Shown: piece after piece, positions 52,383 through 61,726 of the stretch
Numbering within the stretch: the stretch's first letter is position 1
Layout of the letters: every line of letters begins with the position of its first letter
Assembly (NCBI GenBank): GCA_003987775.1
Contig: RXJD01000009.1
Span: forward strand, 149,884 to 213,883
Direction: 5' to 3'
Length of the DNA: 64,000 nt
Origin: Mycobacterium sp.
GTDB lineage: Bacteria > Actinomycetota > Actinomycetes > Mycobacteriales > Mycobacteriaceae
The notes under the pieces: generated by a model
Seen by the model: the letters and a program-made list of their open reading frames with translations, nothing else
The model's database searches: none
Told to the model about the DNA's origin: nothing
Program-made: the position numbers and the translations under genes

Positions 52383-53228
52383 TCAAATAACGAAGTTGAT
52401 GCGCTCGACGATCCGCCCCGCGACGTCGCGGTCACCGTCCAGTTCTACATCCTGGCTGCGTGCGGGGCACAACGGACGCCCACCGGCCAGCCGGGTGAAC
52501 TGCAGTGCGTCGACGCGGATCGTCGCGGTCGGCTCTTGCCCGCCGAAGTCGTCGACGAGCTGGGCGCGGCCGTCTACGCTGACGCGGATCTCGCGCGCCG
52601 CCGGCCCGGTGAGGTCGAACAGGACGCGCGAACCTTCGGGCGCTTTCGCCAGTTTTCCGACGACGAAACCCATCGACGTCTCGACCTCGTCCAGCGACAG
52701 GCGCAACGCCGGTCCCTGCAAGTCTTCGTCGGACGACGGCCGCTGCAAACCGATCCGGATGTCCTGCTCGTGCATCCAGCAGTCGAACACCCGGATCCGC
52801 ATGAATCGTCCGTAGCTGTCTGGCCCCGCCGGTGTGAACGACACTGCGTTCCACGCGTCTTCGGACATGTCCTGCAACACTTTTCGGCGCTGTCCGGTGA
52901 CCTCGCGGAACTTCGCCAGCACCTGCGCACCCGATTCCGCGCTGAGGTGGCGGACCCAGCATTCGTTCATCACGCCGATGTCGTTGCGCACGTGGTCAAG
53001 TGCTTTGACGTCGATGTCGGGTTCGGGCGGACTGACGCCCTGCAGGAACGACTCGGTGCCGATGATGTGCGACACCACGGCCTTGACGTCCCATCCGGCC
53101 AACGCGCTCGGTGCCTGCCAGTCCGCCTCTGACAACCCGTCGAGCAGGACGTCCAGGGCGTCCCAGACGGCGAACAGACCCGTCAGTACGTCGGACTTGT
53201 CGAGCAGGGTCACAGGACGGTCGGCCAT
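52383..53228 (-). CDS. Maleylpyruvate-isomerase-like (DinB/MDMPI) protein
   Basis: A 281-residue protein with the N-terminal mycothiol-dependent maleylpyruvate isomerase/DinB-like helical domain (LFAVWDALDVLLDGLSEADW; GWDVKAVVSHIIGTESFLQG; later CWMHEQDIRIGL, the His and Glu residues being metal-ligand candidates) and a C-terminal SCP2-like beta part (GRAQLVDDFGGQEPTATIRV). It could be a mycothiol-linked enzyme. ATG at 53228. It occupies the place near smpB of a conserved protein I recall in M. tuberculosis. Confidence 0.82.
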   Translation of the reverse strand: MADRPVTLLDKSDVLTGLFAVWDALDVLLDGLSEADWQAPSALAGWDVKAVVSHIIGTESFLQGVSPPEPDIDVKALDHVRNDIGVMNECWVRHLSAESGAQVLAKFREVTGQRRKVLQDMSEDAWNAVSFTPAGPDSYGRFMRIRVFDCWMHEQDIRIGLQRPSSDEDLQGPALRLSLDEVETSMGFVVGKLAKAPEGSRVLFDLTGPAAREIRVSVDGRAQLVDDFGGQEPTATIRVDALQFTRLAGGRPLCPARSQDVELDGDRDVAGRIVERINFVI

Positions 53229-53237
53229 GGATCGGAT

Positions 53238-53347
53238 CCTAGTGGCGATCGCAAGGGCGGCGAAGCCGCTCGCCGCGGATCGCCACCATCGGCCTAGTGG
53301 CGATCGCAAGGGCGGCGAAGCCGCTCGCCGCGGGTCGCCACCATCGG
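53238..53347. repeat. Tandem duplication of a 55-base hairpin element
   Basis: Two copies, 53238-53292 and 53293-53347, differ at one base (A53279 versus G53334). Each contains TGGCGATC ... GATCGCCA (GTCGCCA in copy 2) and an inner GGCGGCGAAGCCGC hairpin. A related element is at 61681-61726. This looks like a dispersed intergenic palindromic repeat of mycobacteria and may act as a terminator or mRNA-stabilising structure. Confidence 0.8.
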
Positions 53348-53352
53348 CCGAT

Positions 53353-54378
53353 CTAGACGAGCAACCCGAACCGTACGATGAACAGTCCGCTGATGGCCAC
53401 GAACACTCCCGCTGGGATTGCCCACGGACCGCCGAACGCCACCGCATATGTCCCGACGACGGCCGCGAGCACGGCGTGAACGATGCGAACCACGACGCCG
53501 GCCCGGCTGCGCGCGGCCGACACCAGGGTGCGCCGCGGCACCGCGCGCAACAGCCAGACGAAGTTGCCGATCAGCACCACGACACTCATCACGATCAGCA
53601 CCTGCATCAGCACGGTGCGGAAATCCCTGTCGTGCGACGAGCCGACAAAGGCCGACAAGATCCCCACCACCAGGGCCAGGACCGTGACGCGGCGCAGGAT
53701 TGTCGCGAGAACCGCACCGATATTGCGGCGGACCAGGTTTCCCAGCGTCGGGTCGCTACCCGCGGCACCGAGGAAGCCGCGCAACGCGTGACCGAACTTT
53801 CCGCCGCGCAGCCGGTTGACGGCCAGGTTGTTCTGCGCTTCGGCGTTGCCCGGGTCCAGTGACAGCGCCCGCTCGTACGCCGCGGAGGACTCTGCGATGT
53901 AGCCGAGGTCGTGCAGAATGGTGCCGCGCAGCACCAGGGTGTCGACGTCCGCCGGCGCGAGCCGCAACGCCTCGTCCACCTCGATCAGCGCGTCGTGATG
54001 ACGGTGCGCCTTCTGCAGGATTCGGGCGTAGAGCCGGTGCGACAGAACCTGATTCGGGTGCTGAGTCACCGTCCGCCAGGCCATCCACAGCGCTTCCTGA
54101 CCACGGCCCTGCCCGTCCAGTGCCAAAGCGTAGATTCGCATGGCGAGTTCGTCGTGCGGTGCCGCGGACAGGGCGGCGTAGGCGCTGGAAGCAGCCTGTG
54201 CATGGTCTCCGATCAGGTACTCGGCCCGGGCGTGGTGGGCCAGCAGCCCCGGATCGTTGGGATGCTCGGCCAGTACCTGACGCAGCACCTCACGTGCGCG
54301 CTGGTAGTTCTTCGACTCGATGTAGGCGTCGGCGACCACGATGGCCTCGGCCACCGGGTCGGGGCCGGGCTGCGTCAT
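53353..54378 (-). CDS. Tetratricopeptide-repeat membrane protein
   Basis: A 341-residue protein. The first 225 residues are TPR-like helical pairs (KNYQRAREVLRQVLAEHPND; HHDALIEVDEALRLAPADVD; ESSAAYERALSLDPGNAEAQ). Four membrane helices follow, at about residues 240-341 (ILRRVTVLALVVGILSAFVG to ISGLFIVRFGLLV). The ATG shares a base with the stop of the AAA gene, so they are coupled. It is probably a scaffold or membrane anchor that works with the AAA protein. Confidence 0.82.
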   Translation of the reverse strand: MTQPGPDPVAEAIVVADAYIESKNYQRAREVLRQVLAEHPNDPGLLAHHARAEYLIGDHAQAASSAYAALSAAPHDELAMRIYALALDGQGRGQEALWMAWRTVTQHPNQVLSHRLYARILQKAHRHHDALIEVDEALRLAPADVDTLVLRGTILHDLGYIAESSAAYERALSLDPGNAEAQNNLAVNRLRGGKFGHALRGFLGAAGSDPTLGNLVRRNIGAVLATILRRVTVLALVVGILSAFVGSSHDRDFRTVLMQVLIVMSVVVLIGNFVWLLRAVPRRTLVSAARSRAGVVVRIVHAVLAAVVGTYAVAFGGPWAIPAGVFVAISGLFIVRFGLLV

Positions 54379-55586
54379 TAACGAATTTTCCTGCGGCGCA
54401 GATATTTTGCTAACTCGTCGTAGCTGCCGTCGTTGTTGGCGAACTCGACGACGTTGCGCGCGGCCTCGAACCAGGGCCCGGTGCTGGGGCGGATCTGTGC
54501 GAGGGAGGCGGTGATGTCGGCCATCGACACGGGTCGCACCTGCCCGCTGCGCATGGAGTCCGCCATCGCCAATTGTGTTGCGCTGTCGCACACATGAGCC
54601 AGATCGGCACCCGAGAAGCCCTCGGTGCGTCCGGCAATGGCCTTCAGGTCGATACCTGCCGCGGGCCGGTCCCTCAGGTGGTAGCGGACGATACCTGCCC
54701 TGGCTTCGGCGTCGGGTAGCCCGACGAAGAGGGTGCGGTCGAAGCGTCCGGGCCGTCGCAACGCGGGGTCGACGTCCCACGGGGCATTGGTCGCGCCGAG
54801 CACGTACACACCGTCGTTGACCGAACTGGCCGAGTCGAGTTCCTCCAGCAAAGCGTTGACCACCGTGCGAATTCCCGTGTTACCGCCCAGCGCCGAACGG
54901 CGATGCCCCAGCGCATCGACCTCGTCGAAGAACAGCACGCAGGGCGCGTTGCGGCGGGCGTTGTCGAAGACGTCGCGCATGCTGCGCTCGCTCTCCCCCA
55001 GCCAGCGCTGCAGCACGTCGGCAATGCCCACCTGGTAGAAGCTGGCGCCGAGCTCACCCGAAATCGCTTTGGCAATATGGGTTTTGCCGCAGCCGGGCGG
55101 ACCGTACAACAGCATGCCGCCGCGGGCGGAAATCTTGAACGCCTTCATCAGGTCGGGGTTGCGGATCGGGCCCAACAGCGAAAGTTCAAGCTGCTGTTTG
55201 ACATCGGCCATGCCGGCGACGTCGGCGAGTCGCACGTCACTGCGCTGCAGCACGTCGTAATCGCCTTCGTGGACGACGTCGGCGCTGTCCTCGCCTTCGA
55301 CGAAGGCCGGCTCGATGATGTCGGCGACCTGCTTCTCCGCGCTGGACCAGTCGAACTGCGGCTCGGCCGGTCCCCCGCCCGCCAGCGCCGCACTGCAGCG
55401 CTGCAACACGCTCAATGCGTCGGCGTTGCCCGGGTCGCGCGTCAGCGCGGCGCTGCAATGTCCCAGGGCTTCGGCATGGCGGCCCTTCTCGGCCAGCAAC
55501 CGCGCCAGGTGCACCCGCAACTCGACCACGTCGGGGCTGCGCTCGACCGCTGCCGAGAGCTCCCTGATGACGGGGTCTTCGCTCAT
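54378..55586 (-). CDS. AAA-type ATPase with N-terminal TPR-like domain
   Basis: A 402-residue ATPase. Residues 1-70 resemble a TPR ([32 protein letters not shown]). The AAA module has Walker A GPPGCGKT, Walker [11 protein letters not shown], the second region of homology [20 protein letters not shown] with Arg fingers, and a C-terminal lid. It has one AAA ring module like cell-division-cycle-48/katanin-type proteins. It overlaps smpB by four bases and the TPR membrane gene by one. No protease domain. Perhaps an unfoldase or remodeller recruited to a membrane by the TPR partner (inference). Confidence 0.88.
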   Translation of the reverse strand: MSEDPVIRELSAAVERSPDVVELRVHLARLLAEKGRHAEALGHCSAALTRDPGNADALSVLQRCSAALAGGGPAEPQFDWSSAEKQVADIIEPAFVEGEDSADVVHEGDYDVLQRSDVRLADVAGMADVKQQLELSLLGPIRNPDLMKAFKISARGGMLLYGPPGCGKTHIAKAISGELGASFYQVGIADVLQRWLGESERSMRDVFDNARRNAPCVLFFDEVDALGHRRSALGGNTGIRTVVNALLEELDSASSVNDGVYVLGATNAPWDVDPALRRPGRFDRTLFVGLPDAEARAGIVRYHLRDRPAAGIDLKAIAGRTEGFSGADLAHVCDSATQLAMADSMRSGQVRPVSMADITASLAQIRPSTGPWFEAARNVVEFANNDGSYDELAKYLRRRKIR

Positions 55587-56071
55587 CCCATGCCCTTGGC
55601 CCGGCGGCCGAGTTCTCTGACCACTTCACGCTGGGCGTCACGCTTGGCCAGGTCCTGGCGCTTGTCGTGCGCCTGCTTGCCGCGCCCCAGCGCCAGTTCG
55701 ACCTTGACCTTGCCCTCGGAGAAGTACATCGACAGCGGCACCAGCGCGTAGTTGCCCTCGCGGATCTTGCCGATCAGGGTGTCGATCTGGCGACGGTGCA
55801 ACAACAGCTTGCGGTTGCGGCGCGGCTCGTGGTTGGTCCAGCTGCCGTGCCGGTACTCCGGGATGTGCACGTTGCGCAGCCAGATCTCGCCGTCGTCGAC
55901 CGTGGCGAACGCGTCGACCAGCGATGCGTGCCCCTCGCGCAGGCTTTTGACCTCGGTGCCCTGCAGCGCGATGCCGGCCTCGAAGACGTCGATGATCGCG
56001 TAGTTGTGCCGAGCCTTGCGGTTGCTCGCGATGATCTGTCTGCCGTCTTTTTTGCGCGCTTTGGTGGCCAT
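55583..56071 (-). CDS. smpB: SsrA-binding protein SmpB
   Basis: A 162-residue protein, the family's usual length. It begins with a basic tail and the core [20 protein letters not shown], and contains [51 protein letters not shown] and a Lys/Arg-rich C-terminal helix ([20 protein letters not shown]). It binds tmRNA and carries it to stalled ribosomes. Two bases separate it from ftsX upstream, so it is expressed with ftsEX; its RNA partner is 4.4 kb downstream. Confidence 0.97.
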   Translation of the reverse strand: MATKARKKDGRQIIASNRKARHNYAIIDVFEAGIALQGTEVKSLREGHASLVDAFATVDDGEIWLRNVHIPEYRHGSWTNHEPRRNRKLLLHRRQIDTLIGKIREGNYALVPLSMYFSEGKVKVELALGRGKQAHDKRQDLAKRDAQREVVRELGRRAKGMG

Positions 56072-56073
56072 GA

Positions 56074-56967
56074 CTAGCGCCGTATGTAGAGGCGCAGCGT
56101 CGCGTATGCCGTCAAACCGGACATGGCCACGCCGAGCAGCAGCAGGATGGGTGAGATGTAGACGATGTCGGCGTAGTCCACCTTCGCGATCAGGTGGGCT
56201 TGATAGAACTGGCTCAGCGCGCCTTCCAGGAACAACGCCCGCACCAGTATCAGCCCGACGATCGCGATGACGACACCGACCGTCGCGGCCAGCACCGCCT
56301 CCACCAGGAACGGCAGCTGGGTGTACCAGCGACTGGCGCCGACCAGCCGCATGATGCCGATCTCGGTGCGCCGCGTGTAAGCCGCGACCTGCACCATGTT
56401 GGCGATCAGCAGAATGGCGCCGATGGCCTGCACCAGCGCCACCGCGAACGCCGCTTTACTCAGCCCGTCCAGCACCGCGAACAACCGGTCGATCAGCTGC
56501 TTCTCGTTGAGGATGCCGCGCACTCCGGGCTGACCCTCCATCGCGGCGGCGAACTCCGCGTGCTGGTCGGGGTTGCTGAGCTTGACGATGAACGACGCCG
56601 GGAACGAGTCCTTGCCGGCGACATCCTTGAACTCCGGAAATTTCTTGATCGCGTCGGCGTAGGCGTCCTGCTGGTTGATGAACCGAACCGACTTGACGTC
56701 CTGGCGCCCCTCGATCTTGTTGCGCAGCGCCTTACAGACGTCGCCGCTGCAGGTGGGGTCGTTGGCAGAAACGTCCTCGGTGAGATACACCTGCGTCTCG
56801 ACCCGGTCGAGGTAGATGGCGCGGGAGTTGTCGGCCAACCGCACCACCAGCAGACCGCCACCGAACAGGCCGATGGAGATCGCGGTCGTGAGAATCATCG
56901 CGATCGTCATGGTGACGTTGCGACGAAGGCCGGTGACGACCTCGTTGAGAAGGAATCCGGCGCGCAC
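56074..56967 (-). CDS. ftsX: Cell division protein FtsX
   Basis: A 297-residue membrane protein with one N-terminal helix, a large outer domain with Cys in [14 protein letters not shown], and three C-terminal helices, the standard FtsX layout. With FtsE it forms an ABC-type complex that activates peptidoglycan hydrolases (RipC in mycobacteria) at the septum rather than moving a substrate. The GTG start at 56967 directly abuts the ftsE stop (TGAGTG). Confidence 0.97.
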   Translation of the reverse strand: MRAGFLLNEVVTGLRRNVTMTIAMILTTAISIGLFGGGLLVVRLADNSRAIYLDRVETQVYLTEDVSANDPTCSGDVCKALRNKIEGRQDVKSVRFINQQDAYADAIKKFPEFKDVAGKDSFPASFIVKLSNPDQHAEFAAAMEGQPGVRGILNEKQLIDRLFAVLDGLSKAAFAVALVQAIGAILLIANMVQVAAYTRRTEIGIMRLVGASRWYTQLPFLVEAVLAATVGVVIAIVGLILVRALFLEGALSQFYQAHLIAKVDYADIVYISPILLLLGVAMSGLTAYATLRLYIRR

Positions 56968-57657
56968 TCAGCGATCCATCCCGTAGACGCCGCGCTGTTC
57001 GTCGCGAACCAGCCTGCCCAGCGACAGCTCGACCACCCGTTGGCGCATCGCGTCGACGATGTGGTGGTCGTGGGTGGCCATCAACACCGTCGTCCCGCTG
57101 CGGTTGATCCGCTCCAACAAATCCATGATGTCCTTACTGGTGTCTGGGTCGAGGTTGCCGGTGGGCTCGTCGGCTAGCAGAACCAGCGGACGGTTGACGT
57201 ATGCGCGAGCGATAGCGACCCGTTGCTGCTCACCACCGGAGAGCTCGTGCGGCAAACGGTTGGCCTTGCCCGACAGTCCGACCGTCTCGAGCACCTCCGG
57301 AACCACCCGGTTGATCGCATCGGCGCGGCGGCCGATGACCTCGAGGGCGAAGGCGACGTTGTCATACACCGTCTTCTGCTGCAGCAACCGGAAGTCCTGG
57401 AAGACGCAGCCCATCACCTGACGCAGCTTGGGAACGTTACGCCCACGCAGCTTGTTGACGTGAAACTTCGAGACCCGGATGTCGCCGGTGGTCGGCGTCT
57501 CCGCGGCCAGCAACAACCGCATGAACGTCGACTTCCCCGATCCCGACGGACCGATGAGGAAAACGAACTCACCCTTGTCGATCTTGACGTTGATGTCATC
57601 CAAGGCCGGACGGGCCGACGATTTGTACTGCTTGGTGACATGTTCCAGGGTGATCAT
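56968..57657 (-). CDS. ftsE: Cell division ATP-binding protein FtsE
   Basis: A 229-residue ABC ATPase. Walker A is GPSGSGKST, the signature [14 protein letters not shown], Walker [13 protein letters not shown], and the switch His ATHDHHIVD. It couples ATP hydrolysis in the cytosol to FtsX conformation. ATG at 57657. It is separated by 44 bases from the Pro-rich membrane protein gene upstream. Confidence 0.97.
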   Translation of the reverse strand: MITLEHVTKQYKSSARPALDDINVKIDKGEFVFLIGPSGSGKSTFMRLLLAAETPTTGDIRVSKFHVNKLRGRNVPKLRQVMGCVFQDFRLLQQKTVYDNVAFALEVIGRRADAINRVVPEVLETVGLSGKANRLPHELSGGEQQRVAIARAYVNRPLVLLADEPTGNLDPDTSKDIMDLLERINRSGTTVLMATHDHHIVDAMRQRVVELSLGRLVRDEQRGVYGMDR

Positions 57658-57701
57658 CACGGCACGCCAGTGTAGCCGGGTGGTTCGCAGGGGCGCGAAA
57701 C

Positions 57702-58175
57702 TCAGCGCGGCGGAGGCGCTGAGCTGGGCCCCGGAACAGGCGAGGGTCCCGGCCCCGGCGGTTGCTGGTCGGCGGGCGGTGTGGTCGGGGTCGTGGTTGC
57801 AGGGCAGAAGGGCGGCGGCAGCAGGCACGGCAGACCCGGTGTCGTCGTTGTGGTCGTCGTGGTCGGCGGAGGCGACGGCGTTGTCGTAGTCGGCGTGGGC
57901 GTCGTGGTGACGGGCTGCTGCTGCACCCGGGTGCGCGGCACCCACGTGTAGCCCGGGTCGGGGACGAAGCCGGGGGGCACCACCTGGCCGGGCGGCGGCG
58001 TGTCGCTGCGCGCCGGCTCGGGATGCGGACGGTAGGTGGCGTAGGTCCACCACAGCGCGAAGAACGCCACGATCAGCACCACGGTCGACGTCCGCACACG
58101 GCCCCCGAACAGGTGGCTGGGGGTGCGCTGCCTGTCACGCAGCCTCTGCAGCAGCGTGGATCCGAACTTTTTCAT
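57702..58175 (-). CDS. Pro/Thr-rich single-pass membrane protein
   Basis: A 157-residue protein with a basic N terminus ([20 protein letters not shown]), one membrane helix (about 31-47, [18 protein letters not shown]) and an outer tail rich in Pro and Thr ([20 protein letters not shown], then [11 protein letters not shown] repeats). It overlaps the MscS gene by four bases and precedes ftsE, so it belongs to the ftsEX transcription unit. It might link cell wall and division machinery; no known function. Confidence 0.82.
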   Translation of the reverse strand: MKKFGSTLLQRLRDRQRTPSHLFGGRVRTSTVVLIVAFFALWWTYATYRPHPEPARSDTPPPGQVVPPGFVPDPGYTWVPRTRVQQQPVTTTPTPTTTTPSPPPTTTTTTTTPGLPCLLPPPFCPATTTPTTPPADQQPPGPGPSPVPGPSSAPPPR

Positions 58176-59161
58176 CGCTGCGCCACCGAACCTTTGTCGG
58201 CCTCAGGCACCTCGTCGGATGCGGGCACGCCGGCGTCGTCGACCACTCCAACCGTCGCGTCGGCCGCGGTCACGATGCCGGCCCGGCCCAGCGCACGGAT
58301 GACCAGGACCCGCAACAGCCGGCCGGCCTCGAACTGCTTGCCGGGCAGGGTTCGAGCCACCAGCCGCAATGTGACGGTCCCGACTTCGATGCTCTCGACG
58401 CCCATCACTGTGGGCGAATCCAGCAGCAGCTCGCCCAACAGCGGGTTGTTCTGGGCGTTCTCACACTCCTGGTGCAGCACGTCGTTGACCCGGTTGAGGT
58501 CGGCGTTCGTCGACACCGGGATGTCGACCACCGCGCGCGCCCAGTCCTTGGAGAGATTGACCGACTTGACGATCTGGCCGTTGGGGACGGTGAACACCTC
58601 GCCGTCCGCCGAACGGAGTCTGGTCACCCGCAGCGTCACGTTCTCGACGGTGCCGGTCGCGTCGGTCGTCGAACCCTGAATCGTCAGCTTCACCAGGTCA
58701 CCGAACCCGTATTGCCGCTCGACGATGATGAAGAACCCGGACAGCAGGTCTTTGACCAGCTGCTGGGCGCCGAAGCCCAGCGCGGCGCCGACGACCGTGG
58801 CCGGTGCGACCAGACCGCCGACGGAGAACTGCAGAACATCGGCGATCTGCATCATCACCATGATCGCGATGATCACGATGGAGACCCACCGGATCACCGA
58901 GGCCACGGCCTGACGGTGTTTGGTGGCCTCCGAGCGGACCAGCGCGTCGCTCTCGGCGAATCCCAGGTCGAGCTGGCGGGTGATGCGCTGGGCCACCCAG
59001 CTGACGAAGCGGGCCGCAAGCACTGCGGCGATCACCAGCATGGCGACCCGCAATCCCCTGGTGATGATCCATTCGCCGAGGGGTCCGCGCCAGAAGTCGT
59101 GCCATCGCTGCGCCGCGGAGGCGATGCCTTTTATGTGTAAAGCGAGGTTATTAGTCGTCAT
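58172..59161 (-). CDS. MscS-family small-conductance mechanosensitive channel
   Basis: A 329-residue protein with three hydrophobic helices (about 33-55, 88-110, 115-145). The pore-lining helix and following motif are [20 protein letters not shown]-like ([20 protein letters not shown]), then the beta domain [10 protein letters not shown] and [15 protein letters not shown]. All are hallmarks of MscS. It relieves turgor on hypo-osmotic shock or conducts small solutes. It overlaps prfB by 11 bases and the Pro-rich gene by four. Confidence 0.93.
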   Translation of the reverse strand: MTTNNLALHIKGIASAAQRWHDFWRGPLGEWIITRGLRVAMLVIAAVLAARFVSWVAQRITRQLDLGFAESDALVRSEATKHRQAVASVIRWVSIVIIAIMVMMQIADVLQFSVGGLVAPATVVGAALGFGAQQLVKDLLSGFFIIVERQYGFGDLVKLTIQGSTTDATGTVENVTLRVTRLRSADGEVFTVPNGQIVKSVNLSKDWARAVVDIPVSTNADLNRVNDVLHQECENAQNNPLLGELLLDSPTVMGVESIEVGTVTLRLVARTLPGKQFEAGRLLRVLVIRALGRAGIVTAADATVGVVDDAGVPASDEVPEADKGSVAQR

Positions 59162-60266
59162 CTTTTCTGTTGCGCCACCGGATCCCGGCTTCCAGGAACC
59201 CGTCGATGTCTCCGTCCAGCACGGCCGCCGGGTTGCCCACCTCGTATTCGGTGCGCAGATCCTTGACCATCTGGTAGGGGTGCAGTACGTAGGACCGCAT
59301 CTGGTTTCCCCAGGAGCTGCCGCCGTCGCCTTTCAAGGCGTCCAGCTCCGCGCGTTCTTCGGAACGCTTGCGCTCCAACAACTTTGCCTGAAGCACTCGT
59401 AATGCCGAAACTTTGTTCTGCAGTTGCGACTTTTCGTTCTGGCAAGTCACGACGATACCCGTTGGGATGTGGGTTAAACGAACCGCCGAGTCGGTGGTGT
59501 TGACCGACTGGCCCCCCGGCCCGCTGGATCGGTAGACGTCGACACGCAGGTCGCCTTCCGGGATTTCGATGTGGTCGGTGGTCTCCACCACCGGCAGTAC
59601 CTCGACCTCCGCGAAGGACGTCTGACGTCGACTTTGGTTGTCGAACGGGCTGATTCGCACCAGTCGGTGGGTGCCCTGTTCGACCGAGAGAGTTCCGTAG
59701 GCGAACGGCGCGTGCACGGCGAAGGTCGCGCTCTTGATGCCGGCCTCTTCGGCGTAGGACGTGTCGAAGACCTCTACCGGGTATTTGTGCTGTTCGGCCC
59801 AGCGGATGTACATCCGCATCAGCATCTCGGCCCAGTCGGCGGCGTCCACCCCGCCCGCACCGGAGCGGATTGTGACCAATGCCTCACGTTCGTCGTACTC
59901 GCCGGACAGCAAAGTGCGTACTTCGGTGGCCTCGATGTCGGCGCGCAGTGCCTTCAGTTCCGCGTCGGCCTCGGCGAGCGCGGCTTCGGCCGCGGGTCCC
60001 TCTTCCTCGGCGGCCAGTTCATAGAGCACCGGCAGGTCGTCAAGCCGGCTGCGCAGCTCCTCGACCCGGCGCAATTCCCCCTGGGTGTGCGACAACTCGC
60101 TGGTCACCTTCTGGGCGCGGGCCTGGTCGTCCCACAGGTTGGGATCTGACGCCTCCTGCTCGAGTTTCTCGATGCGGGTTCGCAGACCCTCGACGTCAAG
60201 CACCCGCTCCACCGTGGTCAGGGTGGAGTCAAGTGCGGCGATATCGGCTTGACGGTCAAGTTCCAC
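59151..60266 (-). CDS. prfB: Peptide chain release factor 2
   Basis: Encodes about 371 residues from a GTG at 60266 ([20 protein letters not shown]; upstream GTG codons to 60290 are alternatives). The stop-codon recognition motif is SPF in [13 protein letters not shown], and the catalytic GGQ lies in [18 protein letters not shown]. The frame is continuous, so the programmed +1 frameshift found in E. coli prfB is absent, as in other actinobacteria. It releases peptides at UGA and UAA. It is divergent from fprA and heads the run prfB, mscS-like, Pro-rich, ftsE, ftsX, smpB. Confidence 0.95.
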   Translation of the reverse strand: MELDRQADIAALDSTLTTVERVLDVEGLRTRIEKLEQEASDPNLWDDQARAQKVTSELSHTQGELRRVEELRSRLDDLPVLYELAAEEEGPAAEAALAEADAELKALRADIEATEVRTLLSGEYDEREALVTIRSGAGGVDAADWAEMLMRMYIRWAEQHKYPVEVFDTSYAEEAGIKSATFAVHAPFAYGTLSVEQGTHRLVRISPFDNQSRRQTSFAEVEVLPVVETTDHIEIPEGDLRVDVYRSSGPGGQSVNTTDSAVRLTHIPTGIVVTCQNEKSQLQNKVSALRVLQAKLLERKRSEERAELDALKGDGGSSWGNQMRSYVLHPYQMVKDLRTEYEVGNPAAVLDGDIDGFLEAGIRWRNRKDDD

Positions 60267-60308
60267 GGGCGACAACGTTACCGGCACCACCGTCTAGCAT
60301 GCTTCTAC

Positions 60309-61667
60309 ATGCGTCCCTATCACGTCGCCATCGTCGGCTCCGGTCCGTCGGGCTTCTTCGCCGCAGCGTCTTTATTGAAGGCGGCCGACACCACCGATGA
60401 GATCGACGTAGCCGTCGACATGCTCGAGATGCTGCCGACACCATGGGGGCTGGTGCGCTCCGGTGTGGCGCCCGACCACCCCAAGATCAAGTCGATCAGC
60501 AAACAGTTCGAGAAGACCGCGACCGATCCCCGCTTCCGGTTTTTCGGCAACGTGGCCGTCGGCGAACACGTCCAGGCGCAGGAACTGGCCGAGCACTACG
60601 ACGCAGTGATCTACGCCGTCGGCGCGCAGTCGGACAAGCCGCTGAACATTCCCGGGGAGAACTTGGCCGGCAGCATCTCCGCGGTCGATTTCGTCGGCTG
60701 GTACAACGCCCACCCGCATTTCGAGGAGAAGACACCGAACCTGTCCGGGGCGCGTGCCCTGGTGGTCGGCAACGGCAACGTCGCGATCGACGTCGCCCGC
60801 ATCCTGGTGACCGACCCCGACGTGCTGGCGCTCACCGACATCGCCGACCACGCGCTGGAGTCGCTGCGGCCCCGCGGCGTCGAAGAGGTGGTGATCATCG
60901 GCCGGCGCGGCCCGCTGCAGACGGCGTTCACCACGCTGGAGTTGCGCGAGCTGGGCGAGCTCGAAGGGGTCGACGTGATCGTCGACCCGGCGCAGTTCGC
61001 GGACATCACCGACGAGGACGCCGAGGCCGCGGGCAAGACCACCAAACAGAACATCAAAGTGTTGCGGGGCTACGCGGAGCGCGAGCCTCGCCCGGGACAC
61101 CGGCGAATCGTGTTCCGGTTCCTCACCTCTCCGATCGAGATCAAGGGCGAAGAGCGCGTCGAGCACATCGTGCTGGGTCGCAACGAACTGGTCACCGACG
61201 AAAGCGGATGGGTGTCGGCCAAGGACACCGGCGAGCGCGAGGAACTGCCCGTGCAACTGGTGGTCCGCTCGGTGGGCTACCGCGGTGTGCCCACTCCGGG
61301 CCTGCCCTTCGACGAGAAGCGCGGCACCATCCCGAACACTGCCGGTCGAATCGAAGGCAGTCGCAACGAGTACGTCGTGGGCTGGATCAAGCGCGGGCCG
61401 ACCGGAGTGATCGGCACCAACAAGAGCGACTCCCAGGAGACCGTCGACACGTTGATCGCCGACTTGGCCGGTGCTGCGCTGGCCGACTTCCCCGCGGATC
61501 ACGCCGACCGGATCTCGGCCTGGCTGACCGAACGGCAGCCGAAGGTGATCACCTCAGAGCACTGGGACGTGATCGACCGGTTCGAGCGCTCGGCCGGCGA
61601 ACCGCACGGACGTCCCCGGGTCAAGCTGCCCAACCTGGCGCGCTTGCTGCACATCGGGCACGGCTGA
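60309..61667 (+). CDS. fprA: NADPH-ferredoxin reductase FprA
   Basis: A 452-residue adrenodoxin-reductase-type flavoprotein. The FAD motif is VAIVGSGPSGFFAAASLLKA, LPTPWGLVRSGVAPDHPKIK is the family signature, the NADPH motif is VVGNGNVAIDVARIL, and GWIKRGPTGVIGTNK is near the C terminus. Length and order match FprA of M. tuberculosis. It passes electrons from NADPH to ferredoxins that feed P450s and could serve the P450-ferredoxin pair at 45.2-46.7 kb. Confidence 0.96.
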   Translation: MRPYHVAIVGSGPSGFFAAASLLKAADTTDEIDVAVDMLEMLPTPWGLVRSGVAPDHPKIKSISKQFEKTATDPRFRFFGNVAVGEHVQAQELAEHYDAVIYAVGAQSDKPLNIPGENLAGSISAVDFVGWYNAHPHFEEKTPNLSGARALVVGNGNVAIDVARILVTDPDVLALTDIADHALESLRPRGVEEVVIIGRRGPLQTAFTTLELRELGELEGVDVIVDPAQFADITDEDAEAAGKTTKQNIKVLRGYAEREPRPGHRRIVFRFLTSPIEIKGEERVEHIVLGRNELVTDESGWVSAKDTGEREELPVQLVVRSVGYRGVPTPGLPFDEKRGTIPNTAGRIEGSRNEYVVGWIKRGPTGVIGTNKSDSQETVDTLIADLAGAALADFPADHADRISAWLTERQPKVITSEHWDVIDRFERSAGEPHGRPRVKLPNLARLLHIGHG

Positions 61668-61680
61668 TCGTTATCCCAAC

Positions 61681-61726
61681 GTGGCGGTCGCGAACGCGGC
61701 CGAGGCCGGGCGAAGCGGGCCGCCAC
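61681..61726. terminator. Hairpin between convergent fprA and agpS-like genes
   Basis: GTGGCGG at 61681-61687 pairs with CCGCCAC at 61720-61726, enclosing a GC-rich inner part. It is related in sequence to the tandem element at 53238-53347 (GTGGCGRTCGCRA at the front). It lies between two converging genes and probably ends both transcripts. It touches the last base of the agpS-like stop. Confidence 0.5.

Noticed and set aside
59151-60290. Programmed frameshift site in prfB
   Set aside because: The gene is a single continuous frame with no in-frame TGA near the start.
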